Shown: positions 15,888 through 23,880 of the stretch, piece after piece
Layout: each line of letters begins with the position of its first letter
Numbering within the stretch: the first letter of the stretch is position 1
From: an uncultured Acidobacteriota bacterium
GTDB lineage: Bacteria > Acidobacteriota > Thermoanaerobaculia > UBA5066
DNA length: 64,000 bases
Direction: 5' to 3'
Assembly: GCA_903845115.1 (NCBI GenBank)
Contig: CAIMWE010000063.1
Span: 38,700-102,699, forward strand
Made by a program: the position numbers and the translations under genes
The notes under the pieces: model-generated
Told to the model about the DNA's origin: nothing
What the model saw: only the letters and a program-made list of their open reading frames with translations
The model's database searches: none

Positions 15888-15930
15888 GCACGAACCGGCA
15901 TTCCGGACTCGGCTCGAGAGAGAGGAAGTG

Positions 15931-16905
15931 ATGGGCAAGAGACAAGGCCACGGCAACCGATCCCGGGGTGTCGGTCCCCTCCTCGCCGCTCTCGCTGTTC
16001 TCACCGCTCTCTCGGCCGATACGGGGGCAGCGTGGCCCGGAGCGAATCCGGGTCCGCCGCCGCCTCCTCCCCTGCCGGCGGCCGGCGCCCTCCGGACGGT
16101 CGACCTCGGCGGCGGAGAGACGATGACTTTCGTCTGGTGCCCGCCGGGGTCGTTCCAGATGGGGAGCTCGGCCGCCCAGCAGGACGCGGCGACCCGCTTC
16201 CTCCCGGCGGACATCACACCCGCCTCGCGTCGGAAGACCGAGGCGGCGATCCGGGCGGAAGGGCCGTGGCACCTCGTGAAGCTGACCCGCGGCTTCTGGA
16301 TGGCGAGGACCGAGGTGACCCGGGCCCAGTGGATTCGCGTCATGGGAAGCGACCCGAGCCACTTCAGGGATTCAGGTCCAGGCGCCCCCGTCGAGAGCGT
16401 CAGCTGGGATGACTGCCAGGAGTTCGTGAAACGGCTGAACGCCGCCGCCGCGGGTGGAAAGGGGCGTCTCTTCCGGATGCCGACGGAGGCAGAGTGGGAG
16501 TACGCGGCCCGGGCGGGTTCGGAGAGCGCCTACTGCTTCGGCGACGACGCCGGCGCACTCGGCGACTACGCGTGGTTCGGGGCGAACAGCGGCATGAAGA
16601 CTCACCCCGTCGGGTCGAAGAAGCCGAACGCCTGGGGCCTCTACGACATGCACGGGAACGTCTGGGAGTGGTGCGCCGACGGATATGGTCCCTATCCGTC
16701 CGCCTCCGAGGTGGACCCCCTCCGTGCCGACTCCGGCGCGGGCCGCCTCGGCCGCGGCGGCGGGTGGGACGACTTCGCCGGGGATTGCCGGACGGCCTAC
16801 CGGAGCTACGGGAGGCCACCCGGCTTCAAGGCGAGCCCGCTCGGATTCCGGCCCATCATGGTGGAAGAGCAACTGAGCACAGAGAAAGTGAAGAAGATGA
16901 GATGA
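15931..16905 (+). CDS. Exported SUMF1/formylglycine-generating-enzyme-like domain protein, active-site Cys missing
   Basis: A 324-residue precursor: signal peptide about 1-30, proline-rich linker (PGPPPPPPLPAAG), then a full SUMF1 (FGE-sulfatase) domain. Domain marks are MTFVWCPPGSFQMGS, WMARTEVTRAQW, PVESVSWDDCQEFVKRLN, RMPTEAEWEYAARAG, GLYDMHGNVWEWCAD and GRGGGWDDFAGDCRTAYRS. True formylglycine-generating enzymes use two cysteines in the RGGSW-C-xxxx-C-R region; here the first is Asp and only the second Cys remains. A copper-dependent FGE activity is therefore unlikely and a structural or binding role more likely. ATG at 15931 is preferred over GTG at 15928. Its stop overlaps the next start (ATGA), coupling it to the second paralogue. 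Confidence 0.75.
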   Translation: MGKRQGHGNRSRGVGPLLAALAVLTALSADTGAAWPGANPGPPPPPPLPAAGALRTVDLGGGETMTFVWCPPGSFQMGSSAAQQDAATRFLPADITPASRRKTEAAIRAEGPWHLVKLTRGFWMARTEVTRAQWIRVMGSDPSHFRDSGPGAPVESVSWDDCQEFVKRLNAAAAGGKGRLFRMPTEAEWEYAARAGSESAYCFGDDAGALGDYAWFGANSGMKTHPVGSKKPNAWGLYDMHGNVWEWCADGYGPYPSASEVDPLRADSGAGRLGRGGGWDDFAGDCRTAYRSYGRPPGFKASPLGFRPIMVEEQLSTEKVKKMR

Positions 16906-18350
16906 GCAGATTCACCAGGAAAGGTCGCAGCGCGGTCACCGCGATTCTCGTCACAATCGTTGCGGGATTCGGGATCATCGTCCCCCTCGCTGCCGCCGCA
17001 CCGGCCCTCGCCGCCGACGACGGCCTCGCGGCGAGGTACGGCCAGGTCCGGAACAAGTACGACATCGCCCGCTACCAGTGGTACGACCTCTACGCCGAGG
17101 GGATCATGGTCAAGGCCGGCGAGGCCGGGAAGCTCCTGGACCAGGCGAAGGGGCTGATGGACCAGAAGAAGCCCGCCGACGCGGCGAAGCTGCTGGACCA
17201 GGCCGACAAGCTGCTCGACGTCCGCGACAAGAGCGTCCTGCCGCAGTACGCGGCCACCGACAACCTCAAGAACCCGGACCTCTCGAAGCTCCGCAAGTCG
17301 ACCATCGCCGACTACAAGGCGCGCGACATGTACGGGCTGACCAAGGGAGACATCGGCCTCGGGTTCGTCGGGAAGGGGGACGACGGCCTGACCTACGAGA
17401 TCATGCCGCTCGTCAATTACCACGGCTCGGGCGGCATCGTCCAGCCGGTCGCCTTCGAGATCATGCGGAGCGACGAGTTCGGGAAGATCCACATGGTCCT
17501 GATCAAGGCGAAGCCGATCATCACCCTCGAGACGGCGAGCTCGGTCGTCTGGTACGCGGAGGAGGGGGGGAACTACCAGCTCTACTCCGTCTCCAAGATC
17601 GGCGACGACACCTGGACCTGGGTCGAGGGGAAGGGCAAGGACCTCGGCGGGGTCGACGTCGCCTTCAACATCATGGGGAAGGCCCGTTCCACGTACTGGT
17701 ACAACCAGAACCGGGACGGCTACGTCCTCTACCCGAACTCGGCGTTCGCGGGGTTCGAGGAGATCGGCGCCGCCGAGGGGATGATCACGATCGGAGGGAA
17801 GACAGCCCGGTTCAAGAACGCGTTCCTGGAGAACGAGAACCTCTTCAATGGCCCGAAACCGTACTCCGAGATCAACCGGACGAGCTACCGGAAGCTGATG
17901 ACGATCTACGGCAACGAGTGGTGGATGCCGTTCCGGACCGACCAGCTCGACGGCTTCCTCTGCTTCATCGGCGCCTCCCGCGACTTCGCGATCTTCCTCG
18001 ACGGGCAGGTGATCGTGCCGACCGAGGTGAAGCTGACGCCGGTGACCGCCAACAGGTCGTTCCGCATCGACGCGAAGACCCCGAAGGGCGATCTGAGGAT
18101 CCTCGTCGAGTGCCTCACGAGCGAGCTCTTCTACTACGAGTACGGGACCGTCGTCACCGGGACCTTCAACGGCACGCCGCTGACGAACGGCTACGGCGCG
18201 CTCGAGAAGACCCCGCTCGGCGGCATGAGCGGCGTCGAGACCATCGACCAGATGGGGCGCGGCGAGATCAGTATCTCCGCCGTGATGGACAACCTGCAGA
18301 AGAACTTCCCGCCGCCCCTCCTGGGTAGCGGAAAGATCGGCCCAAAGTAA
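16902..18350 (+). CDS. Exported protein, second of three tandem paralogues (possible AttH/CrtC-like fold)
   Basis: A 482-residue precursor with a long signal peptide (about 1-38, ending ALAAD). It has the same plan as its neighbours: helical hairpin with YQWYDLYAEGIMV and KKPADAAKLLDQADKLLD, then a beta domain containing GKGDDGLTYEIMPLVNYHG, YWYNQNRDGYVLYP, GFEEIG, YGNEWWMPFRTDQLDGF, VPTEVKLTPV, KGDLRILVE and GTFNGTPLTNGYGALEK. The C-terminal ~45 residues (GVETIDQMGRGEISISAVM...) are an extra tail. Co-translated with the SUMF1-like gene. Function unknown; presence of three copies suggests distinct ligands or a hetero-oligomer. Confidence 0.5.
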   Translation: MSRFTRKGRSAVTAILVTIVAGFGIIVPLAAAAPALAADDGLAARYGQVRNKYDIARYQWYDLYAEGIMVKAGEAGKLLDQAKGLMDQKKPADAAKLLDQADKLLDVRDKSVLPQYAATDNLKNPDLSKLRKSTIADYKARDMYGLTKGDIGLGFVGKGDDGLTYEIMPLVNYHGSGGIVQPVAFEIMRSDEFGKIHMVLIKAKPIITLETASSVVWYAEEGGNYQLYSVSKIGDDTWTWVEGKGKDLGGVDVAFNIMGKARSTYWYNQNRDGYVLYPNSAFAGFEEIGAAEGMITIGGKTARFKNAFLENENLFNGPKPYSEINRTSYRKLMTIYGNEWWMPFRTDQLDGFLCFIGASRDFAIFLDGQVIVPTEVKLTPVTANRSFRIDAKTPKGDLRILVECLTSELFYYEYGTVVTGTFNGTPLTNGYGALEKTPLGGMSGVETIDQMGRGEISISAVMDNLQKNFPPPLLGSGKIGPK

Positions 18351-18387
18351 CCGAGTTACCGAAGTGACCGGACGAAGGAGGATTCAA

Positions 18388-19677
18388 GTGTTCAGAACAA
18401 TGGTCCGTGGTTTGCTGGCTGCGTTTCTCGTGCTGCCGGGACTGGTGCTGGCCGCCGACGTCTCGAAGGACGCGGTCCTCGCGAAGGCGAAGGTCGTCCA
18501 GAACAAGCTCGAGATCGTCAATACCCAGTGGTACGACATCTACGTTCAAGGAAATGTTCCCGGAGCCGCCGACGCGGCCGTCCTCGTCAAGGCGGCCCAG
18601 CAGGCGTTGGCGGTGGCGGACTTCGGGACCGCGAGCTTCCTCCTGGACCAGGCGAACGCGAAGCTCGACGTCACCCAGAAGGCGGCCGTTCCCCCGGGCT
18701 GGATGGTCCCCAATCCCCTCTCGGCGGACCCGTCCATCATGGGCAATATCCACAAGGCGACGCTCGACGAGCTGAAGCTGGTGGAGCTGTACGGAACCCC
18801 CCGCTACAACACCTGGTTCCAGTTCAGCGGCAAGGGGGACGACGGCAACCTCTACGGGCTCTACGCCTGCGTCAACCACCACGGCACTGGCAAGGCCCAG
18901 CCCCGCGTCATGTTCGCCATCAGCAGCAACGCCTGGAAGGTCCCGCTGCGGGTCCTGGACCTCATGGTCGTCCCCGAGAGGAAGGACCTGCCGACCGAGC
19001 TGGTCTGGGAGGCGAAGGACGGAGCCAAGGAGTTCAGCTGGACGATCAAGAAGGAGAGCACCACCGTCCGCTACAAGGACCCGACGCTCACCGTCAACCT
19101 CACCCTCCCGACGGAGTATTCCTTCTGGTACAACCGTGGAATCCAGCCGGCGGAGGTGCTGCCGGGCGGCCAGACCGCGGGGTTCGAGCAGCCCGGAAAG
19201 GCGACGGGGACCCTCTCGTTCGACGGCAAGCCGGTGAAGGTCTCCGGGCACGGCGAGTTCGAGAACTACTTCGTGAAGGGCGCCGGGTACCGGGAAGTCC
19301 TCCTGAAGTACGGAAACGAGTGGTGGGTCGCCTTCACCGCGGACCAGGTGAGCGGGCTCGTCTTCGAGGGGATCGCCTACAAGGACGCCGGCCTCTACAT
19401 CGGCGGCAAGTACGTCATCCCGTCGGAGTTCTCGATCACGCCGATCGAGGCCAAGAAGTCGTTCGTCATCAAGGCGAAGACGACGGCCGGCGACCTGGAG
19501 CTGAAGTTCAACTTCTGGGGGACCAACCCGGCCCTGTACGAGTACTGGGGCACGATGGAGGGGACCCTGGCGGGCAAGCCGTTGACGAACGGCTACGCCT
19601 GGATCGAGCACGTCCCGAGCGGCGGCGTGGACCTGACGGGGCCGACCAGCAAGAAGGCGATGGCGCCGGCCAACTGA
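18388..19677 (+). CDS. Exported protein, third of three tandem paralogues (possible AttH/CrtC-like fold)
   Basis: A 429-residue precursor. GTG at 18388 is chosen because AAGGAGG lies 7-13 bases upstream; GTG 18364 and ATG 18400 are alternatives. Signal peptide to LVLAAD, then the family plan: helical hairpin with NTQWYDIYVQG, followed by GKGDDGNLYGLYACVNHHG, SFWYNRGIQPAEVL, AGFEQPGKATG, YGNEWWVAFTADQVSGLVF, VIPSEFSITPI, GDLELKFNF and GTLAGKPLTNGYAWIEH. It is the shortest copy, lacking the Ala/Lys linker of the first and the tail of the second. Likely the penultimate gene of the long operon. Confidence 0.5.
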   Translation: MFRTMVRGLLAAFLVLPGLVLAADVSKDAVLAKAKVVQNKLEIVNTQWYDIYVQGNVPGAADAAVLVKAAQQALAVADFGTASFLLDQANAKLDVTQKAAVPPGWMVPNPLSADPSIMGNIHKATLDELKLVELYGTPRYNTWFQFSGKGDDGNLYGLYACVNHHGTGKAQPRVMFAISSNAWKVPLRVLDLMVVPERKDLPTELVWEAKDGAKEFSWTIKKESTTVRYKDPTLTVNLTLPTEYSFWYNRGIQPAEVLPGGQTAGFEQPGKATGTLSFDGKPVKVSGHGEFENYFVKGAGYREVLLKYGNEWWVAFTADQVSGLVFEGIAYKDAGLYIGGKYVIPSEFSITPIEAKKSFVIKAKTTAGDLELKFNFWGTNPALYEYWGTMEGTLAGKPLTNGYAWIEHVPSGGVDLTGPTSKKAMAPAN

Positions 19678-19764
19678 CGACTGCATGGAAGAGGCTTCCT
19701 GCAAAGCGGAAACGGCCCGATCGGGCTACGATGGAAGATCGAGCCATAGGAGGGCTCGGAACAC

Positions 19765-20214
19765 ATGAAGATCCTTCGATTCGCCGCTCTCGGTATTCTC
19801 GCGGCCGCGCTGCCGCTTTCCGCTGGCCAGATCACGAAGAAGTATGACCTGAAGACCGTCAAGGGGATCCAGGCCTTGAACCTCGAGACGGACGCGATCA
19901 GGGTCAACCAGATCGAGTTCTCGGACGAGGTCTCCTCGCCGAACCTCTTCTCCAAGGGAGGCATGAAGGCCACGGTCCGCGTCGACAACAACAGTCCGGA
20001 CGACTTCGAGGTCGGAATCGCGGTCGTCTTCTTCGACGAGGCGGGGAACATCGTGGCCGCCGGCGCCGGAGGGACGAAGGTCGGCTTCCTCAAGAAGGGA
20101 GCCCGCGACACCCACTCGATCGACTTCGACTACGTCTTCCGGAACGCCAAGAACGCTAAAACGTTCACGGTCACCCTCGAGACCAAGGCGAAGGAAGCGG
20201 CCCCGAAAAAGTAG
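19765..20214 (+). CDS. Small exported hypothetical protein
   Basis: A 149-residue precursor with signal peptide (MKILRFAALGILAAALPLSAG). The mature part looks like a single immunoglobulin/LEA14-like beta-sandwich: alternating strands MKATVRVDNNSPDDFEVGIAV and FFDEAGNIVAAGAG, then DTHSIDFDYVF. Such domains describe how a protein behaves rather than a reaction. It follows the third paralogue by 87 bases and may be the last gene of the operon, ahead of a strong hairpin. No confident family. Confidence 0.5.
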   Translation: MKILRFAALGILAAALPLSAGQITKKYDLKTVKGIQALNLETDAIRVNQIEFSDEVSSPNLFSKGGMKATVRVDNNSPDDFEVGIAVVFFDEAGNIVAAGAGGTKVGFLKKGARDTHSIDFDYVFRNAKNAKTFTVTLETKAKEAAPKK

Positions 20215-20223
20215 GTTCAATCG

Positions 20224-20266
20224 CCGGGCCGGCTCCGCGACGACGGTCAGCGGTCAGCCGGCCCGG
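20224..20266. terminator. Bidirectional hairpin between convergent genes
   Basis: CCGGGCCGGCT at 20224-20234 pairs perfectly with AGCCGGCCCGG at 20256-20266 around a 21-base loop. It lies just after the + strand gene stop and overlaps the stop of the - strand acyltransferase, as expected for a terminator serving both. There is no long T-tract, so efficiency is uncertain. Confidence 0.5.
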
Positions 20267-21177
20267 TTTCCGGCCTCGCCCCAGTAGCGGTAGAAGTTGT
20301 ACCACTGCGTCGGCGTCTCCCGGACGGCGCGCTCGACGAAGGCGGCGACCGATCCCATCAGGCGCGCGGCGTCCCGGTCCGGGTCCAGCGACAGGTCGGC
20401 CATGAGCGGCTCGCCCCACAGGCTCCGGTAGCTCCCGTCGGGGTTCCTCACGTAGACGCCCGGCAGGATCGGGCAGCCGCAGAACCGGGCCAGCAGCGCC
20501 GGGGAACGGAGGAACCGCGTGGGCCTGCCGAAGAACGAGACCACGACGTGGTCGTCCTCGTAGGCGCGGTCGGCCACCAGCGCCACGACCGAGCCCCGCT
20601 CCACCGCGGTTCGCACCCGGAGCGCCGTCGCCATGGAGCTCCCCACGTCGATCGACTCGACCCCCAGCTGATCCCGGATCGACCGGCGCATCCGCTGCAC
20701 GTCGGGGTCCAGCTCGGGCTGGCCCAGGACCGCCGGGACGAGCCCGTGGCTCCGGAGGGCCACAGCCCCCATCTCCCAGTTGCCGACGTGGGCCGAGACG
20801 AGGAGGAAGCCCCGGCCTCCCTCTCCCCGCGCCCGGTAGAGCGTCGCCCGGTCCTCCTCGCGCGAGGAGATCGCGGGAAAGAGCTCCGGGCGCCCGGACC
20901 GGCAGCGCCAGACGTCGATCGTGGCGCGGCCGTAGGAAAAGAACTGGGCCCTGGCCAGCCGCCGCGCCTCACGCGGAGAGGCGCCCAGGGCCTTCCCGAA
21001 GTTGTCGGCGATGTCCGCGATCGTGGACCGGAGCGTCGTGACGGCGATCGAGTTCCCGACCGCGTTGATGGCGAGCAGGACCGGCATCGGGAGCCGGACC
21101 GCCCCGTGGAACAGGCCGCCGTAAACGATGGCGTTCGAGAGGTTGTGGCTAACCCACTTCCGGCGGCCCCGCTCCAC
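20254..21177 (-). CDS. Lysophospholipid/lipid A acyltransferase, LpxL/HtrB family
   Basis: A 307-residue protein with GTG start. The HVGNWEMG motif is the catalytic H-x4-E signature of the LpxL/HtrB family, which transfers a secondary acyl chain to lipid A or a related lipid at the inner membrane. Other marks are the N-terminal amphipathic/hydrophobic stretch, VALVADRAYEDDHVVVSFFGRPTRF (the usual 'DQ' here is DR), PGVYVRNPDGSY and the C-terminal TPTQWYNFYRYW. It heads a short - strand set with the exported protein gene downstream of its promoter side. Acyl donor and lipid acceptor cannot be deduced. Confidence 0.8.
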   Translation of the reverse strand: MERGRRKWVSHNLSNAIVYGGLFHGAVRLPMPVLLAINAVGNSIAVTTLRSTIADIADNFGKALGASPREARRLARAQFFSYGRATIDVWRCRSGRPELFPAISSREEDRATLYRARGEGGRGFLLVSAHVGNWEMGAVALRSHGLVPAVLGQPELDPDVQRMRRSIRDQLGVESIDVGSSMATALRVRTAVERGSVVALVADRAYEDDHVVVSFFGRPTRFLRSPALLARFCGCPILPGVYVRNPDGSYRSLWGEPLMADLSLDPDRDAARLMGSVAAFVERAVRETPTQWYNFYRYWGEAGNRAG

Positions 21178-21192
21178 GTCAGGAGACCCGGT

Positions 21193-21780
21193 CTACTTCC
21201 CCTTCGCGATCGACTTGCAGATGTTCTCGACGCCGTTCTCGACCGCGTCGGAGAGGGTCGACCCCTTCGACTTGTGCCGGATCTCGAAGACGGTCTTCCC
21301 CTTCGAGTCCTTCCCGATGATCTCCTGGCAGACGCCGGGGTTGGCCATCCAGCCGCCCCAGGCCCGCGCGGCGCCGCTCGGCTCCCACGCGTCGGCGATG
21401 TTGCCCTCGATCGTCAGGTCCGCCCCGCCCTTGGCGACGTCCCAGTTCAGCTTCGTCTTCGTGACCCACCTGTCCCAGTAGCCAGGGCCGTCCTCGGCCG
21501 CGGCTTTCGAGCGGGAGTTCTTGCCCGTGGCGGCGTACGGCCGGATCTTGACCGTCTTGTAAGCCTTGGCGTCGAAGCCCTCGGCGAACCAGACCCAGTC
21601 GGCTTCCTTCCCCTGGACGAGCTTGTCGTAGTCCTTGAGGAATTTCTGCGGGGCTTCGTCCTCCTTCTTGGCGTCATCCGAGTCGATGAACTTCTTGCTG
21701 CCGGCCTGGGCCGGGGTCGAGAGGGTGGCGGCGATGGCCGCCGCCGCCAGGAACACAAAGGCTTTCGAGCGCTGGAACAT
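21193..21780 (-). CDS. Exported hypothetical protein (DUF4410-like appearance)
   Basis: A 195-residue precursor with signal peptide (STPAQAG). The mature part has YDKLVQGKEADWVWFAEGFDAKAYKTVKI, then GNIADAWEPSGAARAWGGWMANPGV and a C-terminal helix pair SDAVENGVENICKSIAKGK. This resembles exported DUF3313/DUF4410 proteins, which share the 'YKTVxI...G...G.AR...G' pattern. The resemblance is tentative. It lies 15 bases upstream of the acyltransferase gene, so they may be co-transcribed. Function unknown. Confidence 0.5.
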   Translation of the reverse strand: MFQRSKAFVFLAAAAIAATLSTPAQAGSKKFIDSDDAKKEDEAPQKFLKDYDKLVQGKEADWVWFAEGFDAKAYKTVKIRPYAATGKNSRSKAAAEDGPGYWDRWVTKTKLNWDVAKGGADLTIEGNIADAWEPSGAARAWGGWMANPGVCQEIIGKDSKGKTVFEIRHKSKGSTLSDAVENGVENICKSIAKGK

Positions 21781-21824
21781 CGATTCGATCCTCCTTGAAA
21801 TGGGGTCTCAGTGGAAAAAGGATA

Positions 21825-22601
21825 TCACTCTCCCCGGAACGTGGCAGGACGCTTCTCGAGGAAGGCGGTCACGCCTTCCTGCATGTCGGCCGTGGCGGCG
21901 CAGAGGCCGAAGAGGTCGGCCTCCACCCGGAGCGCCTCTCCAAGAGGGAGCTCGGGCCCGTGGTTCACCGCGTCGATCGCGTACTTCACAGCGAGCGGGG
22001 CCCGCGAGACGATCCTGGCGGCCAGAGCCCGCGCCGCCGGCATCAGCTCCTCCGGCTCGACGACCCGGTTCACGAGGCCGATCCGGTACGCCTCCTCGGC
22101 CGGGATCGGATCCCCGGTCAGGATCAGCTCCAGGGCCCGGCCCTTGCCGACGAGCCGGGGGAGCCGCTGGGTCCCCCCGTATCCGGGGATGAGGCCGAGG
22201 TTCACCTCCGGCTGGCCGACGCGGGCGGTCCTCGACGCGATGCGGAGGGTGCACGCCATGGCCAGCTCGAGCCCGCCGCCCAGCGCGAACCCGTTGATCG
22301 CCGCGATGGACGGCTTCCCGAGGCCCTCCAGAAGGTCGAGCACCGCCTGGCCGCGCCGCGCGAGCTCCCGGGCGCCGGCGGCCGTCACCCCCTTGAAACC
22401 GGCGATGTCCGCTCCGGCCACGAACGCCTTGGACCCGGAGCCGGTCAGGATGACGGCGCCGACGGCATCGTCGCCCTTCGCCGCGTGGAGGGCGTCCCGG
22501 AGCGATTCGACGACCTCCGGGTTCAGGGCGTTCAGCTTCTCGGGCCGGTGGATCGTGAGGACCAGGATCCTCTCGGACAGCTCGCGCAGCAGGACGCTCA
22601 T
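21825..22601 (-). CDS. Enoyl-CoA hydratase/isomerase family protein
   Basis: 258 residues of the crotonase fold. LTIHRPEKLNALNPEVV begins the domain, the first oxyanion-hole region is GSGSKAFVAGADIAGFKG, and the second is ALGGGLELAMACTLRIAS. The usual catalytic glutamates appear in GLIPGYGGTQRLPRLVGKGRALELILTG. It should hydrate trans-2-enoyl-CoA in fatty-acid or related beta-oxidation in the cytoplasm. The stop of DinB is four bases upstream, so these two genes are coupled. Crotonases are often promiscuous, so the specific substrate is open. Confidence 0.88.
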   Translation of the reverse strand: MSVLLRELSERILVLTIHRPEKLNALNPEVVESLRDALHAAKGDDAVGAVILTGSGSKAFVAGADIAGFKGVTAAGARELARRGQAVLDLLEGLGKPSIAAINGFALGGGLELAMACTLRIASRTARVGQPEVNLGLIPGYGGTQRLPRLVGKGRALELILTGDPIPAEEAYRIGLVNRVVEPEELMPAARALAARIVSRAPLAVKYAIDAVNHGPELPLGEALRVEADLFGLCAATADMQEGVTAFLEKRPATFRGE

Positions 22602-22605
22602 CGCT

Positions 22606-23118
22606 TCACCCCTTTCGGAACGGGTTCTCGTCCGCGGTCGGGCCGTAGATCGGCGGGAGAGGGACGTCGAGCAGGCGGAGGTAGACCGACAGCTGGCCCC
22701 GATGGTGGATGGAGTGGTTCAGGAGGATGTTCCTGAGGAACGCGATCCGGGGCATCTCGAGGATCTTCGCGCCGCCGCTCGAGAGGGTCCACGCGCCGAG
22801 AACCTTCGCGTCGTCGAGCTGGCTCATGGCGCCCTTCGCCGCGGCGCAGTTCGCCGCGAATGCCTCGACGATCGCGGCGCCGGAGCCGGGCGCGGGGACC
22901 TTGACGCGCTCGGCCAGGTCCATCCCGTCGAGAAGCACTCCGGCGGCGACCGTCGCGGGAATCGTCGCGAGGTGCCAGGCGAGGTCCTGCAGGGTCATCG
23001 ACCTCGGGTGCGGCCGCCAGGACAGCTTGTCGTCGGGAAGCCTCTCGAGGAGCTTCTTCGTCGTCGACGCCTCGCGGTCGAACTCCATCAGCATCGGATC
23101 GATCATTCTCATCGGCAT
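22606..23118 (-). CDS. DinB-family four-helix protein
   Basis: A 170-residue protein of the DinB/YfiT-like fold. The N-terminal helix carries LSWRPHPRSMTLQDLAWHLA, and the C-terminal helix NHSIHHRGQLSVYLRLLDVPLPPIYGP. The spaced histidines (H in LAWHLA, H and HH in NHSIHHRGQ) are the usual metal triad. DinB proteins include bacillithiol/mycothiol-dependent transferases and uncharacterised metalloproteins. Nothing in the sequence says which applies. It precedes the enoyl-CoA hydratase in a likely two-gene unit. Confidence 0.8.
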   Translation of the reverse strand: MPMRMIDPMLMEFDREASTTKKLLERLPDDKLSWRPHPRSMTLQDLAWHLATIPATVAAGVLLDGMDLAERVKVPAPGSGAAIVEAFAANCAAAKGAMSQLDDAKVLGAWTLSSGGAKILEMPRIAFLRNILLNHSIHHRGQLSVYLRLLDVPLPPIYGPTADENPFRKG

Positions 23119-23140
23119 CTCCTTGTCGAAATTCCGGAAC

Positions 23141-23836
23141 TCATGGGCGAGAAGAGGGCGCTCCCTTCCTCTGGGGACGGAGCGCCGAGAGGGAGTGGTC
23201 GATCTCGGCCTGGAGGAGGCTGATCCTCGACCGGTAGGGCTCCAGGATCCGGAGGTTGTTCCTCACCTGGAGGGGCTCGGGCTCCGCGGCCTCCGTCCGG
23301 ACCCTCGCCCTCTCGGCCTCGAATCCCGCGATCTGCTCGTCCACGAGCTGCCGCGAAGGAGGGTCCGCGGCCGTGGCGCGCCGGGCGCGCAGGTCGGCGA
23401 GCGTCTGGTCCAGCATGGCCAGGACGTCGGCATTGAGCTTCGCGTTCATCGCCGACGCCTCGGACTCGAGCACCCTCTCGCGAATCCAGAGGAATTCCTC
23501 CTCGGGAAACCCCGACAAGCGAGCCGCGGCGAGATCGGGTGCGACGAGGGGATCCTCGTCCACGAGCGCGGACGCCTCCTGTCCGGCTCCCGGCGCGGCG
23601 GCGGGCCTCGAGGCCCTGGCCGCGGCCGCCAGGACGACGATGTACCGCTCGACCTGCCCCTGCCGGAGGAGCCCGTCAGGCGGGGGAAGGAAGCTGGCCT
23701 TCGGGATCTCCGCGGCCTGCGGAGGACCTCCAGCGGCGGCCGGGAGCAGAGGCTCTCCTCCGCCCCGTCCGCACCCCGCCCCGACGCCGAAGACCGCGAG
23801 GAGCCCGAGGAGGAGCGTCGATCTCGATAAGCTCAA
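23141..23836 (-). CDS. Predicted lipoprotein, function unknown
   Basis: A 231-residue precursor starting with TTG. A lipobox VGAGC follows a short hydrophobic stretch (LLLGLLAVFG), so it is probably lipid-anchored. After a Pro/Ala linker the protein is mostly helical and charged (EEEFLWIRERVLESEASAMNAKLNADVLAMLDQTLADLRARR), with coiled-coil character to the end. No enzyme motif is seen. It is divergent from the Ser/Thr kinase gene, with 44 bases between starts. Confidence 0.55.
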   Translation of the reverse strand: MSLSRSTLLLGLLAVFGVGAGCGRGGGEPLLPAAAGGPPQAAEIPKASFLPPPDGLLRQGQVERYIVVLAAAARASRPAAAPGAGQEASALVDEDPLVAPDLAAARLSGFPEEEFLWIRERVLESEASAMNAKLNADVLAMLDQTLADLRARRATAADPPSRQLVDEQIAGFEAERARVRTEAAEPEPLQVRNNLRILEPYRSRISLLQAEIDHSLSALRPQRKGAPSSRP

Positions 23837-23880
23837 CGAGCCCCGATGATATCCGAGGATGGTACCCTTGCAGCGACGCG

